A stretch of DNA of 64,000 nucleotides from Aplysia californica (Eukaryota; Mollusca; Gastropoda; Aplysiida; Aplysiidae). Under the pieces are notes generated by a model. The model was not told where the DNA came from, searched no databases, and saw only the letters and a program-made list of their open reading frames with translations. The position numbers were made by a program, and so were the translations under genes. Positions 35,001 through 41,319 of this stretch are shown here, piece after piece. Location of the stretch: positions 581,331-645,330 of the forward strand of contig NW_004797485.1 in NCBI RefSeq assembly GCF_000002075.1, in the 5' to 3' direction. Position 1 is the stretch's first letter, and every line of letters begins with the position of its first letter.

Positions 35001-38000
35001 TGACCGGTCACGAGGGCGAACCTGTCAAGACGCTTGTATAACTTCTTTTTTTTTTTTTTTTTTTTCCCACAAGCGACAGCAGAGGGCAATTTTTAATATT
35101 GATTTATTTTCAAGGCGACACAGCGTTCATAATGCACAACCTGCATGTTACAAATGTTGCGTTATCTATCAGACTGTTACCGGAAAATTTCTGGGCGGTA
35201 ACGAAAGCAGATCTTGATTCTTCCCGATCGAGCCTCAGTGTCACACATACACTTCCATCACAGCGGTTCAATTACGTTTCCTCTTTAGGATTCATCAACC
35301 ATACAGTCTAGATAGCTGCACATTACACAGGCCCTATACTTTCCCGACTTACCGACCCATCACAAAATTCCTGACTTTTTCCCGACCTCCCGACCCATCT
35401 CAAAATTCCCGATTTCCCGACCCTGTGGGGACCATGGTTTTACTGGGAAAAAAAAATTACATTTTTTTTTCAGTTTTCAAAGCCTCTTTAGCATTGGAGT
35501 TACCAAACTTTGGCGGCCATTTTCTCTCTAATTTTACTTCTGAAACCGAGCAACACCTTTTACTTCAATTACAAATATCTTGTCTTCTGTTCAAGATAGA
35601 TGTGTAATTTTTTCAACAAAAGCAAGACAAATGAACAAGCTTTGTGATGACACCAATAACTCCATGCCTAAAAACTGACAAGTGCCTGATCCCACCGTGT
35701 CGTGACAAATATGCATTTTATGATGTGTTCTAGGCATATAGTTGGCTGGTGAGTGCTCTGATGAAGTTTTTGCCTTCTCTTCTATCAAACGTCTACTGTT
35801 CTCATCTCTCCTCTTATACCATGTACATATGTAGTAACACCTCTGTTCTTCGACATTTATATGACCTATTTGTGTTGCAAGTGCCTTAAAACTAATACAA
35901 ATGCTGAAACTCTTCTAGGCTTACGAGCATCTGCAAACGTTGGAGCTCATCAGGGGTCATGGAGGGGGTCAAGGTCAGAGAGAATACAAGCTGATGACGC
36001 TCTTGGTTCACCCGACGCAGGTACGATATCAACATGCCTTTGTTTCTGTTTTATTTCTTGGTTCACCCGACTCCGTTACGATACTAACACAGCATTGTTT
36101 CTGCTATATCTCTTGGTTCACCCGACTCCGGTACGATTCTAACACAGCGTTGATTCTGCTTCTTTTCTTGCTCTCTTTTTCTTACAATGGTGTTGTTTAT
36201 ATTCTTGCAGTACTATTTTTGTTTTGACTTGTATAGTCTGAAGGTGTCAGTATCGATTGTAATTGTAATATTAGGAATTTGCATGCACTCCAATTGCGGG
36301 GGAGGGGGGGGGTAGTCTCACGGAGACTTAAATTGTGTTGCAGGTGCTGTAAAACTCTTACTGAAACTTAAAACAAAATTGAGTCATGAGGTGGGTGTCA
36401 ATCTATCCCTTTGCCGAGCAGGCAGGGTTGGTGATTTTTAAAATTTTTAAAATAAAAATTTAAAAAATCGATTTTTTAAATTTAAATCTGATTTTTTAAA
36501 TTTAAATCGGCTTTTTTTTTAATATCGACACAGTTTGGGATTTTTGGTGGCTAAAAGTAAGTTCTTTTAATGCAAAATGCATTGTCTTTATTTTAACTAA
36601 TGATTAATTTAAGCAACTGCAATTTTAGAAAGCCTTAATCTGCTATATCAGTGAATTATGGCTACAGACAAAAAAATGAAGAAAATGTCAGTCTAAAAGG
36701 AGGGGGGGGGGGTAATTATGCATAGATAAACTTGCATTTTATTACTGTGTGTGTGCGTGCGCGCGCTTGTGTTTGTCTAAAAAGAAAAAGAAAATGCTAA
36801 TTTCAATTATGAAAAAAAAGTAAATTGAATACAGTATTATTTTACTACTTACAGTGAAAGGGGGGAAAGCAGACTTTTAAGCATGATTATTTTAGTCTAC
36901 TAAACCTTATATCTGTTTTATAAAACCAAGGAAAGGAATTCTGAATGTTTAAACATGTAAAAACGGAATAAATTTTTTAAAAGTGATTTAAATCACTGAG
37001 TTTTATTTTTAAAATCGAGTTGATTTAAATATAAAAAAATCAACTGATTTAAATCGACCCAACCCTGGTTTTCAATTATGAAAAAAAGTAAATTGAGTAC
37101 TGTATTATTTTACAGTGACACTGTTTTATAAAACCAAGGAAAGGAATTCTGAATGTTTAAATATGTAAAAACTGAATACATTTATTTGAAAAGTGATTTA
37201 AATCACTGATTTTTATTTTGAAAATCAGCAAGTTGATTGAAATTTTAAAAATCAACTGATTTAAATCAACCCAGCTCTGATTTCAATTATAGAAAAAAAA
37301 AGTAAATTCAATACTGTATTATTTTACAGTGAAAGGGGGGAAAACAGACTTTTAAGCATGATTATATTAGTCTACTAAACCTTATATCAGTTTTATGAAA
37401 CCAAGGAAAGGAATTCTGAATGTTGAAATGTGTAAAAACTGAATAAAAATAATTTTTTTTAACAGTGATTTAAATCACTGATTTTTATTTTAAAAATCAA
37501 GTTGATTTAAATTTTTAAAATCAACTGATTTAAATCAACCCAACCCTGCGAGCAGGATTTTCTTTTTTCATTTCTGAATAATTCCGGGAGGCAGGCAAAG
37601 TAACCTGTCCCCTGGCTTCCTGAGCAAAAAACACCTACATGGCCACACACTCCATGAACTCCGCATGCCTTCTTTATTGAAACCAATTCCTTCATCCTTG
37701 AGCTGCCTTGACCTGTACAATATTTACCACGAACCTTCAAGTCCTTTTGACGTCATTTTCCCCCTTTTTATCCGTGTTGGGACTACTGTTCTATGGTAGA
37801 CTCGCACATACCGATATATCGGTGCTTCAGGGCAGGGGCAAATAACTTGCGCACCGATATATCTTTGTCACAGGTTTGTTGAGTGAAAGAAATCATTTCA
37901 GTCATGTCTTTGAAATCAGTTCTGGGGGCAGTGACTTAAAAGTGGTCTCATTTTGAGTGGCTGAACATTCTGTAGTTATGAAACTCAACTCTCACATTTC

Positions 38001-38092
38001 CTTTCTCCTGTCTCCAGATCCTTGATGCCTTACAGCACTACCCAGGCTGCCCCACAGAGATCAGGCAATGGGCTACTCAGTCCATCACGTGA
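16874..38092 (+). CDS. ORC4: Origin recognition complex subunit 4
   Basis: ORC4 is an AAA+ subunit of the six-part complex that marks replication origins and loads MCM helicase in the nucleus. Thirteen coding exons (16874-17061, 18353-18443, 20226-20301, 20952-21037, 22251-22299, 24188-24336, 25700-25873, 27657-27743, 30235-30343, 32020-32115, 33857-33921, 35919-36020, 38018-38092) join in phase, each with GT...AG borders, to 1347 nt and 448 residues; the human protein is about 436. Walker A is GPRGCGKSM (85-93). Walker B is [11 protein letters not shown] (171-181), with Glu where the human protein has Asp. Arg226 in KSRFSH aligns with the human arginine finger R209. The winged-helix part follows (from about 270), ending [14 protein letters not shown]. 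The start at 16874 gives a basic Ser/Lys-rich N-terminus like that of other animals. All exons are intact. Confidence 0.96.
17324..17738 (-). mobile_element. MITE family C, copy 1 (ORC4 intron 1)
   Basis: Reverse copy of the 440-bp family typified at 43297-43740. Near-complementary ends: TGTGAGG(..)GTGGTGAAATCAGGCGC and its counterpart CATGATTCCACTGCGTCG then CACA. Diverged but complete. Confidence 0.8.
18353..18443 (+). CDS. ORC4: ORC4 coding exon 2 (Walker A)
   Basis: Residues 63-93, [15 protein letters not shown] then [13 protein letters not shown]. Acceptor TGCTTTTCAG; donor ATG then GTAAGG. Holds the P-loop Lys91 for ATP binding. Confidence 0.95.
18875..19085 (+). repeat. SINE-like repeat with family B-type 3' end
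   Basis: Body GGACGAGGGTGAAAAATCTC and GGCCGCCACGCGGGCAAAATT, ending ACTCG, loop TATGACCTTATGCAGTTG, CGAGCGTTGTAAAACACTTA. The same 3' end closes families A and B, but the body differs. A related body lies at 44170-44300. Confidence 0.6.
19762..20184 (+). mobile_element. MITE family C, copy 2 (ORC4 intron 2)
   Basis: Starts TGTGTCAAGACACGGTAGAA and ends GATTTCACCACGATGCCTCA then CA, 40 bp before ORC4 exon 3, so the intron's acceptor region is partly element-adjacent. Confidence 0.82.
20226..20301 (+). CDS. ORC4: ORC4 coding exon 3
   Basis: Residues 94-118 plus one base: [13 protein letters not shown] and LLVVQLNG, the strand leading to the next helix of the AAA+ fold. Acceptor TTATTTTCAG; donor GTAAGA. 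Confidence 0.93.
20952..21037 (+). CDS. ORC4: ORC4 coding exon 4
   Basis: Residues 119-147, [18 protein letters not shown] and ENAVGDKVF, very close to the animal ORC4 consensus at this place. Acceptor TTCTCTAG; donor GTGAGT. Confidence 0.95.
22251..22299 (+). CDS. ORC4: ORC4 coding exon 5
   Basis: Residues 148-163 plus one base: [17 protein letters not shown]. At 49 nt it is the smallest exon of the gene. Acceptor GACTCCACAG; donor GTGAGG. Confidence 0.93.
22340..22507. mobile_element. Short Tigger/pogo-like MITE, 168 bp (ORC4 intron 5)
   Basis: Left end CAGTGCAGTCTGCTTAAA after TA; right end TTTAAGCGAGTTCTACTG. The ends pair imperfectly, as in Tigger-type MITEs. No coding capacity. Confidence 0.65.
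22547..22778. mobile_element. MITE family E, copy 1, 232 bp
   Basis: Left end TACCTCAGAATTACAA and right end TTGTAATTCTGAGGTA are perfect complements, followed inward by imperfectly paired TCTTTCTGAC and CAGACAGA. A second copy is at 41106-41319. Confidence 0.82.
23075..23275 (+). repeat. SINE-like family A, copy 1
   Basis: Family A runs from GGGTGGTTGGCGGGTGCTCT, GGTGTGGTTTGCTCC, TATCAAACATCTATCGTC, TTACTCTCTTGTAACACCTC to a 3' end CGGCACT, loop, AGTGCCGTAAAACTCTTACT. Full copies are about 160-190 bp and lie in all orientations seen here on plus. It shares its 3' end with family B. No coding capacity; not recognised as a tRNA, 5S or 7SL derivative. Confidence 0.8.
24095..24168 (+). repeat. 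Family A 3' fragment
   Basis: Only the terminal part TTCTTCGGCACTCATATGAC, loop, TTGCAATTGCCGTGAAAC, 20 bp upstream of ORC4 exon 6. Confidence 0.7.
24188..24336 (+). CDS. ORC4: ORC4 coding exon 6 (Walker B)
   Basis: Residues 164-213: Walker [12 protein letters not shown], then [12 protein letters not shown] (Tyr191 matches human Y174, a Meier-Gorlin syndrome site) and the sensor strand VIGLTCRL. Donor is CTG then GTGAGT. The last 63 nt and the donor are repeated three more times just downstream (24438-24840). Confidence 0.96.
24274..24840 (+). repeat. Four tandem copies of the ORC4 exon 6 3' edge and donor
   Basis: The true exon edge (from 24274) is followed by diverged copies starting at 24438, 24609 and 24764. 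Each copy runs from CTCTTCGACATC through GTCATTGGCCTCACCTG to a GGTTGGTGAGT-like donor and then a TTCCTCTCC-type pyrimidine tract. Spacing is 164, 171 and 155 bp. In the first unit the frame closes four codons past the donor (VSE, stop). Confidence 0.9.
24841..25060. repeat. Long polypyrimidine (CTT/TCC) tract
   Basis: Nearly pure C/T over about 200 bp, continuous with the pyrimidine spacers of the repeated exon edges. Gives Ser/Pro/Leu/Phe-only frames that are not genes. Confidence 0.85.
25285..25680 (+). repeat. SINE-like family B, copy 2
   Basis: Complete copy from GGCTCGGTGCTACTGACTGA to GCGAGCCCGTAAAACC; it ends about 20 bp before ORC4 exon 7. Confidence 0.82.
25700..25873 (+). CDS. ORC4: ORC4 coding exon 7
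   Basis: Residues 214-271. [17 protein letters not shown] carries the conserved arginine finger (Arg226) that reaches a neighbouring subunit. The rest is the lid region, [15 protein letters not shown]. Acceptor CTGTCCCCCAG; donor GTGAGC. Confidence 0.95.
25985..26370 (+). repeat. SINE-like family B, copy 3
   Basis: Complete copy in ORC4 intron 7, preceded by a pure C tract and ending GTTGCGAGTGCTGTAAAACC. Confidence 0.82.
26765..26945 (+). repeat. SINE-like family A, copy 2
   Basis: Complete copy from GGTGGGTGGTTGGCGGATGC to CAAGTACCGTAAAAACTCTT. A second 3' end fragment follows at about 26955-27010. Upstream, 26500-26700 is a TTCTCTATTTAT simple repeat. Confidence 0.8.
27016..27626. mobile_element. 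TTAA-type (piggyBac-like) MITE with a nested family B copy
   Basis: Ends CCCTATCCGTAC and GTACGGATAGGG are perfect complements and are flanked by TTAA on both sides (27012-27015 and 27627-27630). The original element is about 230 bp; a family B SINE-like copy (27165-27545) has inserted in it. It lies directly upstream of ORC4 exon 8. Confidence 0.85.
27165..27545 (+). repeat. SINE-like family B, copy 4 (nested)
   Basis: Runs from AGGGCGATGCCACTGACTGA to GCGAGCGCCGTAAAACC inside the TTAA-type MITE, so it is younger than that insertion. Confidence 0.82.
27657..27743 (+). CDS. ORC4: ORC4 coding exon 8
   Basis: Residues 272-300: [17 protein letters not shown] and DVRGLMTLL, matching the animal segment that ends in 'LRSLHMLL'. 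The acceptor TCCCGCAG lies only about 27 bp past the end of a TTAA-type MITE. Confidence 0.93.
27800..28115 (+). mobile_element. LINE 3' remnant (RT C-terminal region)
   Basis: A plus frame reads [20 protein letters not shown] then [14 protein letters not shown], the conserved C-terminal 'LEK..L.G..EG.RGRGRPR..W' segment of invertebrate non-LTR reverse transcriptases. It ends in GATGATGATGAT. Truncated at its 5' side, as is usual. Confidence 0.72.
28161..29068 (-). mobile_element. piggyBac-type element, 908 bp, deleted
   Basis: Ends CTCTTTGACTACCAAGGC and GCCATGGTAGTCAAAGAG pair over 17 of 18 positions, flanked by TTAA on both sides (28157-28160 and 29069-29072). On the minus strand the right half codes a short acidic Ser/Asp/Glu-rich stretch ([11 protein letters not shown]), the kind of N-terminal region seen in piggyBac transposases; the catalytic core is missing. 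It sits in ORC4 intron 8. Confidence 0.8.
29100..29285 (+). repeat. SINE-like family A, copy 3
   Basis: Complete copy from GGAGTGGGTGGTTGGCGGGT to TTGCAAGTGCCTTAAAGC, 30 bp after the piggyBac-type element. Confidence 0.8.
30235..30343 (+). CDS. ORC4: ORC4 coding exon 9
   Basis: Residues 301-336 plus one base: [20 protein letters not shown] and [11 protein letters not shown]. This is the least conserved part of the protein; the tail aligns with the human MDSKANIVHG. Acceptor TTGTTCTCAG; donor GTGAGA. Confidence 0.9.
30734..31016. mobile_element. Fold-back element with 39-bp arms and a nested SINE tail
   Basis: Left arm 30734-30772 begins TTTGAAGCGCAGATTCTGTC; right arm 30978-31016 ends GACAGAATCTGCGCTTCAAA. 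The arms pair almost perfectly. Between them, 30845-30925 is the 3' hairpin tail of the SINE-like repeat also seen at 16389 and 32685. Confidence 0.8.
31048..31486 (+). mobile_element. MITE family C, copy 3 (ORC4 intron 9)
   Basis: Ends TGTGTCACGACGTGGTGGAA and TTTCACCATGATACCTCACA, flanked by TA on both sides within TATATA sequence. About 439 bp. Confidence 0.85.
32020..32115 (+). CDS. ORC4: ORC4 coding exon 10
   Basis: Residues 337-368 plus one base: [16 protein letters not shown] and [10 protein letters not shown], the highly conserved start of the winged-helix part. Acceptor CCCTTTCAG; donor GTATGT. Confidence 0.95.
32685..33090 (-). repeat. Dispersed SINE-like repeat with CA-rich body, copy 2
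   Basis: Same plan as 16389-16740, with a longer CA-rich centre interrupted at about 32865-32925 by unrelated sequence. Confidence 0.7.
33259..33433. mobile_element. Short Tigger/pogo-like MITE, 175 bp (ORC4 intron 10)
   Basis: Ends CAGTGGGGTCTG and CAGACTCCACTG with TA on both sides (33257-33258 and 33434-33435). No coding capacity. Confidence 0.8.
33518..33783 (+). repeat. tRNA-derived SINE, near complete
   Basis: The head has a tRNA-like A box (TAGTGGTTAGG), an anticodon-like loop CTCGTAA (Thr-CGU type) and a B box (GGTTCGAGCCA). The tail has GTAAAGTGCATAGAGC, a loop, and CTATACAAATGC, followed by ATTATT. Promoter boxes plus a LINE-like tail define a SINE. It is not a functional tRNA gene because stem pairing and the 3' half are lost. 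Confidence 0.85.
33857..33921 (+). CDS. ORC4: ORC4 coding exon 11
   Basis: Residues 369-390: [19 protein letters not shown] then VMK. Acceptor TTTTTGCAG; donor GTAAGG. Confidence 0.93.
33977..35436. mobile_element. Non-autonomous DNA transposon, 1.46 kb, 6-bp target duplication (copy 2)
   Basis: Ends CAGGGTCCCC and GGGGACCATG pair at 8 of 10 positions and are flanked by exact direct GTTTTA (33971-33976 and 35437-35442). The block 34590-35245 is the inverted counterpart of 9975-10800, including words such as GGCCTTGTGTGGAATC and CCCGATCGAGCCTC. The right end has repeated CCCGACC words, the counterpart of GTCGTAAA in copy 1. It begins 55 bp after ORC4 exon 11. Confidence 0.65.
35466..35706 (-). 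mobile_element. MITE family C, copy 4 (partial)
   Basis: Reverse copy holding the half from GGCGGCCATTTTCTC to CCCACCGTGTCGTGACA; the other end is missing. Confidence 0.75.
35738..35905 (+). repeat. SINE-like family A, copy 4
   Basis: Diverged copy from ATAGTTGGCTGGTGAGTGCT to GCAAGTGCCTTAAAAC, ending just before ORC4 exon 12. Confidence 0.72.
35919..36020 (+). CDS. ORC4: ORC4 coding exon 12
   Basis: Residues 391-424: [13 protein letters not shown], a Gly-rich turn, then [15 protein letters not shown]. Donor CAG then GTACGA. The last 20 nt and the donor are repeated twice more in the following intron. Confidence 0.94.
36001..36235 (+). repeat. Three 55-bp tandem units copying the ORC4 exon 12 edge and donor
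   Basis: TCTTGGTTCACCCGAC occurs at 36001 (true exon), 36056 and 36111, exactly 55 bp apart, each followed by a GTACGAT-like donor and a TGTTTCTG stretch. The last unit runs into TTTTCTTGCTCTC and TCTTGCAGTACTATT. The whole block recurs at 40594-40750, downstream of the gene. Confidence 0.9.
36423..37548. mobile_element. hAT-type non-autonomous element with exact 8-bp target duplication
   Basis: Ends CAGGGTTGG and CCAACCCTG are perfect complements, and the same 8-mer CGAGCAGG flanks both sides (36415-36422 and 37549-37556): the classic hAT signature. The interior is AT-rich with many GATTTAAATC palindromes and three diverged tandem units (from about 36780, 37070 and 37275), each ending in CAACCCAACCCTG or CAACCCAGCTCTG. 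No coding capacity. Confidence 0.9.
38018..38092 (+). CDS. ORC4: ORC4 coding exon 13, with stop
   Basis: Residues 425-448: [20 protein letters not shown] then QSIT and TGA at 38090-38092. Aligns with the conserved animal C-terminus. Acceptor CTGTCTCCAG. Confidence 0.95.
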   Translation: MLDALQHYPGCPTEIRQWATQSIT

Positions 38093-39330
38093 AGCTGTTG
38101 TCTAGTGATATGTGCTGATACTGATGAGATTGTAGTTTGGTGTCTACAGCTGTGTGTGTGCAAGTACAAGTATATGTCTGTGTGTAAGTGCAAATATGTA
38201 TATATTATGCATGTATATCAGTGTGTGGGTGTGTGTGTATGTGTATGTATGTAATGTAAGTGTGTAAGTATGTTTATATATACAGTGGAAACCATATATA
38301 ACAAGCCCGGTAATAACAGGGATTTTTAAAATCCCCGTTTTTTCCTACTCTTTGTCTCTATTAAAAGTTATCGGCAATAACAGGGCCTCTTCAGAGCCCA
38401 ACCGGTTATAGCAGGGACAAAGGCTCGTTAACAATGTGTAAAAAGTAAGAGAAAGAGAGAGAGAGGGAGTAACGCAGTGATGGAGCAAGCCCATGCAAGC
38501 CATGTCATTGCAAGCACACGCAGCGGGTGAAACGAGAGAGGGCCTTGATCTAGCTTGAAACCTAGCAACACGCACGCGTAATGTGTCACCAACGATGTCA
38601 AACGCAAGGGAAAATGCCTTTCAATTGACGAAAAATACGAAATAATCCAGGCTGTTGACAAAAAGCAAGCTCCACTGGCAGAGATTTGTCGTCAGTTCGA
38701 CATTCCACAAGGGTCGATTCACACCATTATCAAGGATAGAGAGAAGATAGTGGCAGCACACTCCAATGGAAAGTTTGCTCTGGATCGAAAGAAGATGAGA
38801 CTGCCCAATGCAGATGCTGTGGACCAAGCTCTTCTGGTGTGGTTTAATGAGGCAAGGAGAAAGATGGTGCCAAAACCCCTGTTCGTGGGTACTTGTGGCA
38901 AGGGCAACTACCCATGAAAAAGTACAGCTGGATTAGTCCACAAATGCTCACTTTCCTTGCATTTCTGATTTAACAGAGATCGGATATAACAGGACATTTT
39001 CTCTACTCCCACCATCCCTGTTATATCAGGTTTCCACTGTATATATATGTGTGTTTAAAATATGCGTGTTTTGGGGGAGGGGGATGTGCATCTTGTGTCA
39101 CTGGAGTGTACTATCAGAAGTGGAAGATCCAAGTGTCGCACAGGAAAAGAGCACAAGTAATTGGAGCTGTGAGAGTGAAAGTTGAAAAATTCTGATGAGA
39201 AGTTGGAGAATGATGTGTGACTTTGTATGAATGCTCAGTTTATGGGAAATTGTTAAAAATGTTTGTTCTCCTTTTATTAAAATCATCATATTATGTGTCG
39301 CCAAGTACAATAAAAAGTTGGTAAAGAAAT
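38093..39330 (+). promoter_or_regulatory. ORC4 3' UTR with poly(A) signal
   Basis: No exon follows the stop at 38092. A GT/TATG-rich stretch, a Tigger element and AT-rich sequence lead to AATAAA at 39309-39314. The end is inferred from that signal; an earlier site is possible, in which case the Tigger copy would lie outside the transcript. Confidence 0.55.
38283..39039 (+). mobile_element. Tigger (pogo/Tc1-mariner) element, internally deleted, 757 bp
   Basis: Ends CAGTGGAAACC and GGTTTCCACTG are perfect complements with TA on both sides. The plus frame reads KRKGKCLSIDEKYEIIQAV then LAEICRQFDIPQGSIHTIIK, the N-terminal helix-turn-helix of Tigger/CENP-B-type transposases, followed by VDQALLVWFNEARR, the start of the second DNA-binding domain. 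The DDE catalytic domain is absent, so it cannot move on its own. Confidence 0.88.
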
Positions 39331-39465
39331 GACACCGTTATGTTGTGGTTTTATGCTCTTTCGGGTGAAACAGCTGAAGGAATATGTTCAACATAGTCCG
39401 AGATATAGTGAGACCACTTGGTGCGGCTGTTTGTGTCTCAGTCAAATGAATTGTTCCTGTGCATA

Positions 39466-39545
39466 TACAGTGGAATCCTGTTATAACGAGAGGGAGGGGA
39501 CCGGTGCAAAATGTCCGTTATAGCAGGATTCTCACAATAAGGGAT
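39466..39545 (+). mobile_element. Tigger-like end fragment
   Basis: TACAGTGGAATCCTGTTATA then CGTTATAGCAGGATTCT resembles the left end of Tigger-type elements; no matching right end was found. Confidence 0.5.
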
Positions 39546-40285
39546 CCAGTAATAAATTCAAGGAAAATAATAAAGCAGTCCTAATCTATGAATTTGGTGT
39601 TCGGGTTTTGGGGATTTTTTTGTTATCTCCCATGATTATCATTTTGCTTCAACATGACCTCTAGGAGGTCTTACTTGATCAAAAATCGAATGAGGTTTCT
39701 TCCTCTAGCGCTAGCGATGTTGACAGCTCGGTGTTGGCGATCAGAAAAAAAAGGCTGTAGGCTAACTCACCCGCTGTGTTGTCCCCCACCCCACCACACC
39801 CTGTGGTGTGTTCTGTCTGCTTGCGCACGTCACACATTCGCTTCATCCATCACAGCACTGTGACCTCTCCGTCCCGCATCGGAGAAGTGAGAGGCATGGT
39901 AGGCCTAGATAATCTAGACTAGGCCTAGGATGGCCTATCACGCGGTGCGTTCTGCTTGTCTGCGCATACCGCAACCTCCCTACTCAGTCGCTCCGACCTT
40001 CATTGTTGACACACATGGGCTCTCCTATTCTTTGTTTCGCTAGATCACATACAAGTTCCTCAACTGGCAAGGTTTTACATTATGTATAACTGGCCTATGC
40101 ACTGTGCTCAGCAGCAGCAATATTCCGCTATACCGACTCGCATGTTTGTCTGATTGCGCTAAATACTGCAAATATGCCAATTTTACTGTGCTCAATGTTT
40201 CATTCCTTTTCTATCTGGGTCACTGGGAATTTCTTTAAACGACCGAGCAATCAATATTGTCTGGTTTTACATCCATATTGAGTGA
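39546..40285. other. Intergenic, no gene recognised
   Basis: Moderate GC patch near 39770-39970 with no recognisable frame or repeat. Confidence 0.45.
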
Positions 40286-40289
40286 AATT

Positions 40290-40410
40290 CTGTGGGAGGT
40301 TGGCAGGTGCTCTTATGTGGTTTGCTTGTTCTCTCTTGTAACACCTCTTAATCTCATCTTCGGCACCCATATGATCTATATTCTATTGCAAATGTTGTAA
40401 AACTTTACTT
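40290..40410 (+). repeat. SINE-like family A, copy 5 (shortened)
   Basis: TGGGAGGTTGGCAGGTGCTC, a shortened centre, then TTCGGCACCCATATGATC and GCAAATGTTGTAAAAC. A reverse-strand family A 3' end lies at about 40798-40835. Confidence 0.7.
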
Positions 40411-40593
40411 TTAAAAACTTAACAAAAAAAGTTAAATTGTTCCAGTTGAACAGGTTGAGTAAAACATAAGGCAGACCTTGTAGCTTTTCTTCTTGTTTTT
40501 ATCGATCCATCAACAGCCAGGCTCTCTCCCTTCTGTTCGATGCCATGTAGTGATCTCCCTTCTGTCCGGTGCTATGTAGTGATCTCCTTTCTG

Positions 40594-40750
40594 TCCCGAC
40601 GCAGGTACGATATCAACACACCGTTGTTTCTGCTTTATTTCTTGGTTCACCCGACGCCGGTACCATTCTAACACAGCATTGTTTCTGCTTCTTTTCTTGC
40701 TCTCTTTTTCTTACAATGGTGTTGTTTATATTCTTGCAGTACAATTTAGT
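40594..40750 (+). repeat. Displaced copy of the ORC4 exon 12 edge and intron 12 start
   Basis: CCCGACGCAGGTACGATATC at 40594-40613 repeats the exon 12 edge and donor. A second 55-bp unit and the TTTTCTTGCTCTC and TCTTGCAGTACAATT segment follow in the same order as at 36011-36215. Just upstream (about 40515-40590), TCTCCCTTCTGT units repeat three times. Confidence 0.85.
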
Positions 40751-41105
40751 TGTAGTGTTAAGTGCAGGTTTGCTTCATCGCTCTGGTTTGATTGATTTGG
40801 TTAGTAAGAGTTTTACGGTACTGGCAACACACTTACTTACATCATCATTATAACTGAAGAGGATTTATGGTGTTACAAGAAGATAACATACATTCTAATT
40901 ATTCCCCCCGCAGTCCCCCCTCACGGGATATACAATGTGGACGTGTTGAAAGTCATCAAAATATTGTCATATATCATATCATATACCAATACATGGATTT
41001 CCATCTCAGCTGATATTGCCAAGTTCTCATTTTCATTCAGATAGATTGAAAAAAAATCAGAAATTAAGAAAATGTCGCCGATGCCACTCTTTTTTAAAGT
41101 AGATA

Positions 41106-41319
41106 TACCTCTGCCTCAGTATAACAAAGTTCTATCTGACATTTTTGGCCATTCTGAGGTAGTAAGAAGGCCAAAATTGTTCGAATATTCAGAGTCGTTA
41201 TCAAGACATTCAAAGAATTGCATTCGAAAAAGCTTGACGAATTGTGAAACTCAAATATTTTGACGTCAAATTACTCCAAACTAGGTAATGAGCAGATAGA
41301 ACTTTGTATTTCTGAAGTA
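41106..41319. mobile_element. MITE family E, copy 2
   Basis: Same body as 22547-22778 (CAGAGTCGTTATCAAGA, GAATTGCATTCGAAA); the ends are more decayed. Confidence 0.75.
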
